A stretch of 64,000 bases of DNA from Chenopodium formosanum (GCA_024500155.1 CM044868.1:44056165-44120164), one strand, 5' to 3'; shown: positions 23,023-35,048, numbered from the stretch's first letter. Translations and numbers: made by a program. The notes: generated by a model from the letters alone, not told the origin.

Positions 23023-24033
23023 TAGATGTTAAGCAGTTTCCAAGTTTGCTTACTAGCTAAAAATTGCAAACCAAGAAACCTTAACCAACCGAAAGACAAA
23101 AAGTAAAGATTAGCTAAAAATAAAAGCATGAAAGAAAAGTAGAAGTGATAATTGATAGAGGAGCCTCGCAGCAGAGACTTAGGAGCACCAGCAAAAGAAG
23201 GCATGCGATAAGTTGCCATCTAACATGGCAAAGGAATTAGCAAGTTCCTTAATGTAGGGCTGGTTAAGACCTTCTACTCAGCAACTGTGGGCTGTGTACA
23301 CTTGGAAGAGGCGTAAACCACCAGCAGCAGACCAATGTAAGGCAAAGGAGCCACACAGTCAGCCAAGCAGACAGACCAATGCAAACAAAAAGACACCAAT
23401 TGGGAGATAGAAGACAAGCTACTTAAGGAAGTCTAAGGGGTCAAGTTCATAACAGACCAATGCTGGTTGACGAGGACACTATAATAATGCAAAAAATAAT
23501 CATTAACAAGATATTAGATTTTAGGATTAAATTGCATTATATAACTGAAGCACAAAGGATTTCAAAAGTTCTAAAATTCTCAATTAAGTTCTCTAAATCT
23601 TCTTTTATTGAAGTAAAAGGAAAGAGCATAGTGAGGATTGTCACTATTAATCTAATCAACGAGGCAAACAGAACACTTTTCTTTGCTCCCAACTACTGTA
23701 TTAATATATCTCGGATTGGGAAAATATTACAGGGAAAGAAAGCAAAAAAGCTTCTTAATCATGAAATAGCAGAGAACTGAATGCGGCAAAACAAAATTTT
23801 GAAGACAGAAACAGAAGGTTACAACAATAAGAACTCACTGTTTCCACAAAGTAGTTATGAAAGGTTTAACATATACTTACAATTGATTCTTCAAAATATT
23901 GATAGCCAAGTCTGCCACCTCGATATTTTGAGGTCCTCTTCTTCGAACTATTACGATTTCTTTCACTCAATTTCTACAATAATTATATTTGATGTCAGAG
24001 TTAATCCAAACAAATTTTATTGTCTCTATAATG

Positions 24034-24227
24034 GCCATATTACACTTTCAGCACTCTAATTTTGTTTTACATATGGAGTACCAAATTGAAAGCACTTACC
24101 AGAATTATCATATAAAGGCTATGATATGATGCCATATTACACTTTCAGCACTTTAATTTTGTTTTACATATGGAGTACCAAATTGAAAGCACTTACCAGA
24201 ATTATCATATAAAGGCTATGATATGAT
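24034..24227. repeat. 97-bp tandem duplication
   Basis: GCCATATTACACTTTCAGCA starts at 24034 and again at 24131. The two 97-bp copies are nearly identical (I noticed one C/T change near 24056), so the duplication is recent relative to the CACTA body. Confidence 0.95.
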
Positions 24228-25199
24228 GCCAGTTGCGTAAACATGCACAGAACAAGAAGACACGGACATATTGGCACTCCAAGTCCTATATCTTTCAAAA
24301 GTAACTTTTTTTCATTGACCTTTTCTTAATTTAATAGTTCACAATCATAAATAAGATAAGCTAGCACAAATCAGCTTGCCTACAGTCTATTTATGACGAG
24401 CCTGTCCTACATTTTAAAAGCAAAATGGGTAATTTCATGAATATATGTTTGAGACTTCTCAAAAAGATCTTACATTTAGCCCACTGAATCTATGTTCTTA
24501 TGCGGCTATTTGCCCGAACCACCAAACCACAACACTGCCCTTGACCAAACTAAGAATGACAAATTACAAGATCCCAAAGGTAACCCAAACAGGTTAGTGT
24601 TGTTTATGTGAATATAGAAATTGAAGTTTGCTGAATTGATGGGGTATGCATAATATACGGAGTTAGATCAAACAATAAGCTACGGTGATGCATCCGCTTC
24701 ACACAACAGGTATTGTTCTCTTCTAATTACTTTTACTCAAGCCAACTCAGATTTGTACCAAATTTTAAAACTTAATTTAACTGATTATAACTAATCCTTA
24801 GCAATATAAAGTAAATTTGGTAGTTCTACTTGATCTCATCATCAAAGTAAACTAATTTCTAAAAGTTCTTATTGATATTAAGACGAATTATACTCAAGCG
24901 GTTATTGTGTGCATTTAGCATATATACAGACACCTGTATAAGCATTATTTACTCAAGTTGAGTCTACCATAACCCATCAACATCAGCCTTTCATCAACTG
25001 AGGTTATTGTGTGCATTTTGCATACATAATTCAATTTTTATAGTTCTTTTATCAGATTTCTAAAATAAGATTAATACTTGTAGAAATTTAGGCCCAAAAA
25101 CAAGAATTTACTTTATAAGCATTTACTCAAGTGTGATCTAATTTGCATCATATAAAATCTTTAAAGAGGCAAATAAACAACTAGTTATTAATCCCAGCA

Positions 25200-25651
25200 T
25201 TTATCATTCAATTTGAGCTTCATACAGACACGTATTAACAACATAATCAACATTTCTATCATCAAGTACAATATAAGCCCAGAAATTGTGAGTAGCACGA
25301 TTATCACGCACCTAAACAGAAACCAAAATCAAACCACCATAATTTCTCATAAAAACAACATGAATACCACGAACATGAAATTGCAGAAATGAAAGAAAAA
25401 AACAATAAATCTAAAAGAGAAAGCAAGAAATACCTAAAATACCGAGCTCCCAAGAAGCATTTTCGAGCAAGAGAAAGACGAACTTCGCCTGGAGCTGTGA
25501 TGGTGAGAGTTTCGCCTGATTCGAGCGTCGGAAGCACCGTCGACGGCGGCAAAGACTCGAGATCGACGAACATCAGCATTAGGTTAGGGATTGCGAGACC
25601 GAGAAAGTTGTAGCCGCTCAATCGGAGTCAGATTCCGGCGTTGAAGAGCAT
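25200..25651 (-). pseudogene. Gene-like exons carried in the CACTA, unknown protein
   Basis: On the minus strand an ATG at 25651 opens a frame with one early stop, then runs through FVDLESLPPSTVLPTLESGE and GEVRLSLARKCFLGARYF to a splice-donor-like AG|GTATTT at 25434. A second open stretch follows an acceptor-like TTTAG near 25311 and reads RDNRATHNFWAYIVLDD before a stop near 25200. GC content is higher than in the rest of the element. I do not recognise the family. A captured host gene end is likely, since its 5' side abuts the right subterminal repeats. Confidence 0.45.
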
Positions 25652-25844
25652 GATATAGAGAGAGATTGAGAGAGGATAGAGAGACGGTGGGGGTTGGGTT
25701 TTCAGGAAATGATATTAGGGTTTGGGTTTAGCCTCTTTACCGAGTTTTTAGCCTTTAATTTTTATTTTATTTTTTAATTTGTTTTTTCTTTGGAAATCAG
25801 ACTTTAAAAAGTAAATAATTTTTTTTATTTAATTAAAATAAAGG

Positions 25845-26240
25845 AGAGACCACTTTTCGTAAATAGATGGTCTCTCTTATTTATTTATTTATTTAATTTA
25901 ATTAAAAAAAAAAAAAGAGAGATTACTTTTTGTAAATAGATGGTCTCTCTCTTTTATTTATTTATTTGATTAATTAAAAAAAAAAAGACCACTTTTTGTA
26001 AATAGATGGTCTCTCTGTTTTATTTATTTATTTAATTAAAAAAAGGAGAGACCACTTCTCCTAAATAAATGGTCTCTCTTATTTAATTTATTTAATTAAA
26101 AAGAAGGAGAGACCACTTATTTAAAATAGTTGGTCTTTAGTACATTTTAATCTCTCTAAGACTATACGTAAGAGACCATTTATTTGAAATATTTGGTCTC
26201 TTGAATCCAAGAGACCACATACTTATTTAAATGGTCTCTT
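25845..26240. repeat. CACTA right subterminal repeats
   Basis: At least six copies of the GAGACCACTT...GTAAATAGATGGTCTCTC pair at roughly 60-75 bp spacing, separated by TTTATTTATTTAATTAAAA runs. Mirrors the left subterminal array. Confidence 0.85.
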
Positions 26241-26270
26241 AGTTAGGTCTCTTTGGCCATTTTTGTAGTG

Positions 26271-26817
26271 ACTAAAGAAACAATGGGGGCTATGCTCGCA
26301 CAAGAAGTAGAAGGAAAAAAGAATTCAATTTACTATCTAAGTAAAAAGAAGCTCGAGTATGAAATACGCTATACATCACTTGAGAAATTGTGCCTCGCAT
26401 TGGTGTGGGCCACGACCAAGTTCAGAAATTATACTTGATCGTTCACACAGTCTTTGTAGTATCTCGACTAGATCAACTTAAGTATCATTTCGAGAAATCT
26501 ACACTAAATGTGTGAATATCAAGATGGATAGTCAACTTAGCCCAATTTGATGTAAGATTCATGCCCCAAAAGGCTATTAAATGATCCGTGGACTTGGAAT
26601 TCTTAGTGGACTTCCTAGTAGAAGATTCCACGCCAATACACGAGAATGAATTTCCAGATGAAGATCTGATGGTCACATAAGATGTTACTTGGATTCTATA
26701 CTTCGACGGAGCCTCAAACCAAAAGTTATGTGGCATAGGGTATTATTAGTATAACCTAAAGCAGAACATATTCCAATCTCCATAAAGCTAGATTTTGACG
26801 TTACCAACAATGCTGCA
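26271..26817 (+). pseudogene. Tat copy 1: RNase H and start of second RNase H
   Basis: Resumes right after the CACTA: ETMGAMLAQEVEGKKNSIYY and YTSLEKLCLALVWA match copies 2 and 3. After a stop near 26438 the similarity continues at DNA level with many lesions, to the FDGA-like start of the second RNase H (near 26700) and a segment matching VTNNAA at 26800-26817. There an Athila-type LTR begins and the rest of copy 1 is not seen. Confidence 0.75.
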
Positions 26818-27249
26818 TGATGAGTGACATTTATGTCATTCTTAGGGAGTAGTTTTAGAGTCATTTTCGTGTTTATTTTATCTTATTTTCCCTTTTTTTC
26901 TCTTGTTTTCTCTTTAATAACATTTCTTGCTTATTTGGTAACTTTGTCGTGTTTTAGTTCTTTTCGTAGTTTTTATTAGAATTAGTTTATTTTCGTATTT
27001 TATTTGCTTTCGTTTTATTTTATTTCATTCCTTTTCTTTGTAACTTTCATAGTTTTAATTAGTTTTATATTTATTTTGTTATTTATTTGATTTTATTTAC
27101 TTGTATAGTTGTATTTAATTTTTATTAGTTTAGTGTTATTTCTTTTATTTTCTATTTAATTTATTTTATTTTATTCTTTGTCCCATTCCCTTTCCTCGGT
27201 TTTGTGTGTAGGTGTTCGGGTTTTAAGTCAAGTGAGTTTGGTTCCCGAA

Positions 27250-27830
27250 TTCATGTCAAAAGTCAAACCATAGCCACCAATCGACTCACCCTCACAACAA
27301 CCACGCACATCACCAGCAACCACCCAAACCAACCCATTAGCCCCCGAAAACACCACTGTTGCTTCCCTTAATCACCCCCGTAACAACAGCAACCTCCACC
27401 TACAACCAACTCCCCTGCTGCCTCCTTCCACCACAATCAACCACCACCAACCCGCAACTCAATTCCTCCCTCACATCCGCAATTAAGCTGCCACCACAAT
27501 ACACCACCACACAGCAGCCGTAACAACCTTCACCACACAAACAAGCAGCCGCAACCACCAACCAAATTAGCCCACCAATTAACCTCCTCTGTCCACCCTT
27601 CGCGCACAGCAACAACAACCACTAACACCGCTGCTCCCTCACGCACCCAGCCACGCACCTAAACCACCATCAACCACCTGCGAACAGCCACCACCACCTC
27701 CAATCTACCACCGAACACCACCATTTCACAACAGCAGCCGCATCACCAATTTATAGCAACAAATCAGCCACCAATTGCAACCCTAAATCGCCCAAGCAGC
27801 ATCCCCAATTTAGAGTAAATCACAAATTGA
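27250..27830. repeat. C/A-rich, G-poor low-complexity tract
   Basis: About 580 bp in which the plus strand is dominated by CCACCA, CAACAA and ACCACC runs with few G. No family is recognised; the frames over it (for example minus 27400-27618) are artefacts of composition. Confidence 0.7.
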
Positions 27831-27833
27831 TCA

Positions 27834-27933
27834 GGTTCGGGCAAACCGTTGAGAGTTCGGTCGAAGTACGAGTCATGGTTCGACCGAACCAGCCCCGTAG
27901 TTCGGCCGCACTAACCCATGGTTCGACCGAACC
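27834..27933. repeat. 20-23 bp period GGTTCGRCCGAACC array
   Basis: Units at 27834, about 27854, 27877, 27898 and 27920. Two are the near-perfect palindrome GGTTCGACCGAACC and the others are degenerate. Same motif family as 42181-42412. Confidence 0.8.
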
Positions 27934-28112
27934 ACTTCACGAGCCTCGCACATGATATTTAATGAGATCAAACAATTGAAGCTTGGTGATGGCCGTTGAT
28001 CTTTGATTTGTGATGACGATGTGCGGTGATGATGGTGTGTAGTGGTGATGAAGTTCAAGCAGCCAAGAAATGTCGAAGAAGAAGATGGGGGTCTGTTGGT
28101 TTTGTGAGAATT

Positions 28113-30948
28113 CACTACTACAAAATGCACTAATTCTCGACGCCTTGCCCTCGACGCTAAGAAATGGGCATCAGTGGAAATTTTGATTCTCGTGTTTTTG
28201 CGACGCTTTTCAGCGTCCTCACTTATTATAGACTTTGAAAAGCGTCTAGAATATTAACCACGTTATAAGCACATGTGTTCTAGCCTGCAAACTTAAACAA
28301 ATCGGGGGAAATGATAAAAATCGCTCCTCCTTTACTCTCCGGTCTCCAATAATTAAACCCTAGCCTTTCACTAAAATTCTCTTTCAGGAATTCATCCCTC
28401 TCCAAAATCACAATCCTAGCAACAAGTTAAACTGAAAGATGCTCTTCGAATTCATCAAATCTGGTATTCTAATTTTTTTTAGGTATTCTCTCATCTCTCT
28501 TTAGATTTTGATTTTTAGAATTTTGATTTTTATGCTGCTTCATTTTTTTTCCTGATGTACTTTTTATAATTTATCATTGAGGAAGAAGAGATCGATAAAG
28601 AAAGCTATGAGTTTGAAGTCGTTTCAATATCAGATGTTAAAAAAAATCTGCAATCGAATATCTACTATCGAATTTCTACACCCAAACCCAAATGTCGCCA
28701 AGCTTATCCGCCCCATTACTTTCAGATAATTCTCGCATCTTTATTACTATCTGTATGTATTTTTATGCAAATATTTGAGTATGTAATTTTGGTTTAAGTA
28801 AGTGTGTTTTGGTAATTTGGGAATTTTGTTATTAATTGAATCTTTGTAGTCCTAGATCCCTGAGGTGTGGGTTAGTTTGATGCAGCTTGAAAATGAAAAT
28901 TAGCTTCTAGATAATATTGCCAATATCGTGTCATTAACAAGTTAGAATGTTCTTAATTCTTGGTTATTTAGTGCATGTGATAAAAATTTGGGTCTGTGTT
29001 CATACAATGCAATCTTTCTAGTATAGTAGCAGAGAGACACTTAGTGACATTTAATTTATTTATATTGGTTTTGATGGTATGATAAATATATACTAATAGA
29101 TAGAATTAATGGCTTGGCTAGGTTCTATAGTATACTTAAGCTTAGCCGTTAAAGATCACACTAATAAGTTGCTCTTTCTAAACAAATTATTATGCAATTT
29201 ATCTCCCTTCATTATTAGCATTGTGCTTGTTATATGTTGAATAAGTGTCTTGTCATAGAGAGAATACAAACACAATCCTTAATTATATTAGTATCTTGTC
29301 ATATAGAGAATGCTTATATGATATGGTCTAAAAGTGAGGTACCTCTGTTCTATGGCTAGCCTGATGAAGAGTAGTTGTGTGCTTGTGTTCGTCAGATCAT
29401 CATATCTATGTCCTGATTTGCTCGATATATTTTACTCTATTTCATATTCTTTACCATGAGATTGACAAACCTACCTTTTGCCTGTATTCAGTGAAAAAGT
29501 TGATTGTTCCAAATTATTTGGCATTGATCATGAGGATAAGGCACATGCTTCATATATATTTGTCTTTTTCTCTCATTTTGCTTTCTAAGAACTCCACACT
29601 AAGAGCACTTGTGGAGTAGTCGGATTCGATCCCCTGACCTTTGAAATGTTTGGGATGTTCTAGCTACCTCAGATCCCCCGTGCCTCAACTTTCAAAAATA
29701 TAATGAAAAGTAGTTCCAAACAAAATATAGAATTTATGTTCCTCATAAAAATTCTGTTTCAAGGGTATTATCTGATAAACACTATTTTGCTATGCAATTG
29801 ACATCCTCTTATTCTCTTTATATTCTACTCCCTCTGCTCTTAATTTATTTGATCACTTGGGTTTGCTAAAGTATTGCAGAGCTTTTGCGTGGGGGCATGG
29901 GAAGTAAAAATTGTAGTATCATAATCTAAAAATTGGGATGGAAAGTATTATTATATTACATAAAATTAGGGCAAGATGGTAAAAACATTAGTATATGTAA
30001 GTAATGTAACAGTGGGGCAAGTGGATACATGAAGAGGAAGAAAAATAATAAAGTTTTTTCCTTTCCATAGTTGGAATTAATGCAATTATTAAGAAATGGC
30101 TAGGAGGAGAAAGTGAGAGGGAGAGAGAATATAGCCTACTAGTTTTTGATTGGCTGAAGGAGTCCATATATAGATGATTCAAGTTTTGCTCAATCTATTT
30201 AATAGTGGTACAACCGTACAACTGTATAACAATTTCTAAATGATTTTGTAGTTCCTGTCTCTAGTGATTAAATGAAAAAAGGATTGAATAAGAATTGCAA
30301 CATATGATCACTATGAGTCTGTGATTTCGTGGAGAACAAAGTGGATTGATCAACTACCACTAAATATATCTTCAAGTAAACTGATATAAGGTCCAGTGTT
30401 TCTACTACAATGAGCCATATCAACACATACCCAGTAATATGTGAATAATACTTATAAATGGAATTGAGATTCTTCTGCTGCTGTATCAATCTACAAATTT
30501 CATTGCTTTCGACGGTAGACCTTTTGGCTCAGATTGTTACACTCATCTATACTACAATTTTTTATTACGTATATCAATATGCCTTCAGTCTTGTTTGTAA
30601 AATTGTTTTTACTATACATGCTTTTACGTCTAAACTGATGTAACATCGACAATATAGTTGTTACTTTATCACTCATATATTGTGGTGCTGTTTTTGTGAA
30701 GCACATATGATTGTTGTCCATGCATTTTCTAGACTCTTCCTGATGTGAAGTCATTACAAGTTGTACTTACATTCAATGTTGACTTGTTTACAATGTGTTG
30801 GTGACAGATGAGAAAGAAGAACGAATTATTGTATCCTGAGAAGACAATTAGTGCTCTTCCTGGTTGGTGCTTGTAACCCGAGCAAAAAGGATTTCTTATT
30901 ATCTCAGTCCTGAGACTAACTAGATTTCGTTGTTTGTGGAATGTGCAG
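28113..30948. mobile_element. CACTA-like left end and AT-rich body
   Basis: CACTACTACAAAATGC at 28113 is followed within 150 bp by repeats of CGACGC and GACGCTTTTCAGCGTC, which look like CACTA subterminal repeats of a second family. I could not find the matching right end before 34600, so it is truncated or the element is larger and rearranged. Between about 28430 and 30800 the sequence is AT-rich and I recognise no protein domain. A region near 28440-28800 has exon-like composition but no clear frame. Confidence 0.5.
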
Positions 30949-31886
30949 GAATTGATGTGGGTATCAGTTTTATTCTCGAGCTGAGATGACTGCGGAAGGA
31001 TTTCATAGTCATTGGCTGAATGGGATTGATTATATTGGACAATCTAAAGGCAAAAAGGTGAGTTAGTTAAGATGAGATTTAATGGATAGATTTGTCATAA
31101 TTTTATTATTTTTGTTCATTTGCAGCTGCTGTTTTCATCTGTATTTCGCTTTGATGGATTGTCATGGTATGTATTTAAGTCTTACTTTAAATAAGAAGTG
31201 GAAAATTTCACTCAATTATGACTAAAAATGCTTATTACTTTTTATGATTTGTAATATTTCAGGAAATTGAACTTATTTCCTAGAGGAGAGGCTAAAGATG
31301 GTAAATGCCTCTCATTATTTCTGCACCAAGACAATAGTTCTGGGCTAACTGATGGTAACAAACTGTATGTTGAATTTATTCTTTACTTGAAGAATCAACG
31401 CCAAGGAAAAGACGACTATCATAGTAAGATAACTTGTAAGTTTTAACACGTGACATCTTATTTCTTACTTATTTCTTGTTTTAAAATATTAGCTAGTGTA
31501 CTCTGGAATTTATAATTTTTTTATTTCATTTATTCAAGCTCAAACGATTGGGGCGGGCTACCCATTCTTTCATTCTATTAGTGGCCTACATGATACTTAA
31601 AAAAATTACCTAGTAGACGATACCATAATTATTGAAGTTCGTATTCAGAAGATGATTTTGCTGAAAGATAATATGGCTTATGTCTAGAAGAATTGATGTA
31701 TGTCCAATAAAAAACAATTATGTGATTCAATGTACAAAGCAATTGATGCACCCCAATCGCCTTATTGTGCCATGTGTATGTCTTTTCAAACAAGGCCATA
31801 GCATGCATAGATTGGCATTGATATGATTGCCAAATTAGCTGATCGTGCCAAAGTTGTTGATACTCTCAAAGACCTTGCATATAAGG
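30949..31886 (+). pseudogene. MATH-domain gene fragment with introns
   Basis: Exon-like pieces with GT-AG borders: 30949-31058; about 31126-31168 (SSVFRFDGLSW); about 31262-31435 (KLNLFPRGEAKDGKCLSLFL then KLYVEFILYLKNQ); about 31538-31665 (FHSISGLHDT, stop, NYLVDDTIIIEVRI); and about 31818-31886 ending at a donor. The order matches the MATH (TRAF-like) fold: F.v.G..W, then a P.G...LSLFL strand pair, then a final NDT.IIEV strand. In-frame stops show it is not functional. In this TE setting a captured or TE-embedded host gene copy is likely. Confidence 0.65.
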
Positions 31887-32518
31887 TGATGCTCAATTTG
31901 TACTTTCTTCCTATTTGATAAGAGAATGATATGTGTTTTTGTTTACTAGAGGTTCTTATCTGGACCTTGGCCACTTTCTCTTCTGCATCAATTTTGTGAT
32001 TGAATTGTTTTCCTCATGCATTTTTGAGTAGTGTAAAATAGTTCTTCATGATATAGATTAAACATGTATACATGTGTATTGCTATGATTTGGGCAAATAT
32101 ATTATTTTAGACTGGTTAAAAATTGCAGAAAAGGGTTAAGTGGTCTGGCACTGCTTGTTGGCATATTTGCATAACTATAAAGTTATGCAGTTACAAGCAT
32201 TTGGCGTAATGCCTTGATTGTTACCATTTACTACTGTTTGTCCTCTAGCTAAATTACCATATTAGTGAATTTAATAAAAAGTAGCCTGCAATTTCCCCAA
32301 GATTGTTGCTGCTCATGGTAATGGTTGTGTGTTGCCTTGTGTTGTTTGTTGTTTCTGTCCTCTTCTCCTGCTGTTTGTCAGAATGTGTGGAGGCGATGGT
32401 GAGTGTATTGCAGAATTCAGATCTGAAGTTCAGAACTAAAAATCAGATTTGAAATAAGAGCTGAAATTCAAAATGCTTGTGTGTGTGTGTGAAATTCAGA
32501 GCTTGTGTGTGTGTGTAT
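31887..32518. other. Intron-like or spacer DNA after the MATH fragment
   Basis: AT-rich, with no coding or repeat family recognised except short (GT)n runs near 32476-32516, one of which served as target for the hAT insertion. Confidence 0.4.
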
Positions 32519-33658
32519 CATTGGCGGATCTACACGTGTGCACACTGAGTCACGTGACTCAGCAGTGCCAAATTTTATTATTTTTTTTTAAGAAAAAGGA
32601 AAAACGTGTGAAGAAAGAAGCGAACAACCAAACCACAACTCACAACCCTAACTCCCTCTCTCACATCAACCAGCCAACTAAACACCCCTAAATCAATTTT
32701 CCCACTCTCACTCCTGTTCTCCTCTTGCGAATTCCATCAATTTCTTCTCTTTCTAATTTACCCCATGTTACCAAATCAATCAATAATGTTTTCAATCAAT
32801 TAAATCTTCTCAATTTTAAAATTTGAACCATTTTTTTTTATCCAGAAAATGGGATTATTGTACGAAATGGTAGCCCGGAGAGCGGTGGTACTAGCGGAGT
32901 AAACGACGGCTACTTCATTGTGAATGGTCGAATTTTGGAAGTTTTTGTTGTATTTATGTTTTAATTGATAGTATAATTAATGAATTAATCTGAAGTTATG
33001 GTTTATTTTTGCTTTAGTGTATACTTTTAATGAATTTTAAAGGGATTTTGGTGGGTTTAATATTGGGTATTGATGATTATGTTTAATTGAATTGAACTTT
33101 TGTTGATGCAATTTGGTTGTTCATCGTTGTGTTTCATTTATTTTATTGTAGTATTAGTACTTTGGTAGTGTTGGTTATTTGGTTATTGTTTACTTTGATT
33201 TGTTTCAAATTAATTGATTTATGGTTGTGTTAATGTGATAATGTCTTCAATTGAATTGCTGAATTTCTATGAACGTGTTCAATTGCTGAATTTTTTTATT
33301 AATTCTTGTAAAAAATTTGTTAATTTTAAGCTTAATCTTTTCAATTTTTCCTGCTAAAATTTCCAGTAATTCTAAAATTATTATTCTTGTTACGGTAAAA
33401 ATGATAGATGTAGTCCATTGAATGCTAATGGACTTAAATTAACATCTCATATTTTACATCTCTTCCAAATGAGGTTTCTGATCATTGGAGATGATACATT
33501 TTTTTTTGTTTCTTCTTCAAATTAAAATTATTTGTTGGGAAACGATGATAAACCATCGTATTTAATCTTTTCCATATTAGATTACTTGAAATTTTTTTTA
33601 CTTAGCTTTCACATGGACATGGTGACTAATAGGTATGGAAATCCTAGATTCGCCACTG
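32519..33658. mobile_element. Non-autonomous hAT element
   Basis: Ends CATTGGCGGATCTAC and, inverted, CAGTGGCGAATCTAGG are imperfect terminal inverted repeats. The flanks are GTGTGTAT (32511-32518) and GAGTGTAT (33659-33666), an 8-bp duplication with one mismatch, as expected for hAT. The 1140-bp body has no transposase-like frame. Confidence 0.8.
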
Positions 33659-33929
33659 GAGTGTATAAGCGTCAATTATCCTTTTTATAAGCTTTGTCGT
33701 TGTTTATCTTTACTTATATACTTGTTGAACCTCATTTAAATTGTTTTATCTTATTCTTTGATATTTATCATGGTATAATTATGGTGCTTCATTATACTTG
33801 GTTGATACAAAGACTTTTATTAGTTTCTATGTGGACTAGTTCTTAATATGCTCTAAATGTTGTAGTTTTCTCAGCATGGTTTAAATACATTGGTCTTTTC
33901 ATTGTTGTTTAAATACATCATGTTGAATC
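33659..33929. other. Unassigned AT-rich spacer
   Basis: Starts with the second copy of the hAT target duplication. No coding or repeat recognised. Confidence 0.4.
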
Positions 33930-34600
33930 TTGAGCCTATACTGTGTAATCTGTGACGCCGAGGAGGAATTTGTGATCCACGCAGCTTTTGATTGCTCTGC
34001 AGCGAAGGATATTTAGGCAGCCATGCATTCCTTTTTTTGCTTAAATTCAGCAAGTCCCGGCTTCCAGCTTTATTGAGAGGATGCTATGGCTCTTAAAAAA
34101 TGTTTCAAGACCTTAACTAGCTATGATTGCCATTCTAGCTTGGCTTAATATGTCCACCTTTGAGCAGAATTCATTTATTGACGTTGAGGTTGCCAGGGGT
34201 TCGTGAATATGGTGCGTGAAAGTAATGAGTATGCTAGAAGGGTCGCTAGCAGACCCAGCCAAATCTGCCCACCAGCCAGTTCGTGGAGCTGCCCAATTCA
34301 GGGAAGGGTCAAGGTAAATTGTGATGCCCATTTGGGTGTTAAACTGGCTTGGGGGCTGTGATGAAAATGATCAAGGGACTATTGTTGTTGCTGTAGTGAG
34401 GTAGGAGGGTGGGTGGGATGTAGAGTGTGCAAAAGCTGCTACCTGTTAATATGGTCTGCTTGTGGCGAAGAGGTTGGGATACTCTGATGTTCAACTTGAA
34501 AGTGATGCCTTGAATGTGGTGAACGCTGTCCGAAACAATGCCAAAGGATTTTCCCTTGTGTTTCTCCTATATGCCAAAGGATTTTCCCTTGTGTTTTCTC
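33930..34600 (+). pseudogene. LINE-type 3' end: zinc-binding RT domain and RNase H
   Basis: LCDAEEEFVIHAAFDCSAAKDI (then a stop where Trp is expected) fits the zf-RVT motif that follows plant LINE reverse transcriptases. About 350 bp later come VNCDAHLGVKLAWGL and, after a frameshift, DQGTIVVAVVR, then YSDVQLESDALNVVNAV, the plant RNase H (RVT_3) pattern with its catalytic D/ESD positions. Several stops. The right border merges with Tat copy 2 after a short duplicated phrase (34541-34605). Confidence 0.6.
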
Positions 34601-34605
34601 CTATA
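34541..34605. repeat. Short direct duplication at the LINE / Tat border
   Basis: ATGCCAAAGGATTTTCCC followed by TTGTGTTTCTCCTATA occurs twice in succession, about 31 bp apart. Junction duplications of this kind accompany end joining or slippage. Confidence 0.8.
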
Positions 34606-35048
34606 CTCTGATAATATTTCAAAGGGTGCACAAGGAGAAGTTGGAAATAAATGCTGGCGAAGGTCCTATGTTTGATGAGTCTAAGTCGTCTGGGTCCGAG
34701 TCTGAGTCTGAGTCTAAGTCTGTAGACGAGTCCTTAGAGTCTGAGGCCGACCCTCTTTCTGCTGTAGAGTCCAATCCTGAGTCTCTTGTTGAGTCTTCTC
34801 TTTCCGGTGAGGTCGCATCTGACCTTGCCCCTCTTGATGTATTAACCGATGAATTAAATAAAATGAGTACCTTTGCTTAAGATGCGTGTCATTCCCCTAG
34901 TCCTGATCAATATTGCTTTGCTAATGATAAAAATGACAAAGAAATAATAAAAGCAATGGAAGAACACGAAAATAAAACGGCAGTTATCGAAGATACAGAA
35001 ACAGTTAATATTTCCAATGATACGACTGTTAAAGAAGTAAAAATTTGA
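34606..35048 (+). pseudogene. Tat copy 2: linker before reverse transcriptase
   Basis: A Ser/Glu run (SGSESESESKS, near 34690) from GAGTCT repeats, then DLAPLDVLTDELNKMSTFA. Stops at 34878 (TAA) and 35046 (TGA); the TGA is shared with copy 3 at about 57815 but not with copy 1, so it was inherited from a common source copy. Confidence 0.75.

Larger units (their letters stand above)
21830..26270. mobile_element. Non-autonomous CACTA DNA transposon
   Basis: Ends are CACTACTACAAAAATGGCC (left) and, inverted, CACTACAAAAATGGCC (right); the left has an extra CTA. Flanking 3-bp duplication is ACA against ACT. Subterminal repeats around AGAGACCAC and GGTGGTCTCT fill 21870-22130 and 25845-26240 in both orientations, as expected for CACTA elements. 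No transposase was recognised. Inside are a Stowaway MITE (22739-23022), a 97-bp tandem duplication (24034-24227) and gene-like minus-strand exons near the right end. It interrupts RNase H of Tat copy 1. Confidence 0.85.
26818..28112 (+). mobile_element. Athila-type LTR, truncated
   Basis: Begins TGATGAGTGACATTTATGTC, matching the LTR starts at 4694 and 47048, directly inside the second RNase H of Tat copy 1. It has a C/A-rich tract (27250-27830) and a GGTTCGACCGAACC array (27834-27933) like the array of the 41.9 kb element, so it is a related family. Cut at 28113 by a CACTA-like end. No primer site or internal region is visible. Confidence 0.7.

Noticed and set aside
27400..27618. Minus-strand Cys/Gly/Val-rich frame
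   Set aside because: Composition artefact of the C/A-rich tract.
29827..30100. ACTCCCTCTGCTCTTAATTTATT resembling a MITE end
   Set aside because: No matching inverted end or TA pair found, so it cannot be called an element.
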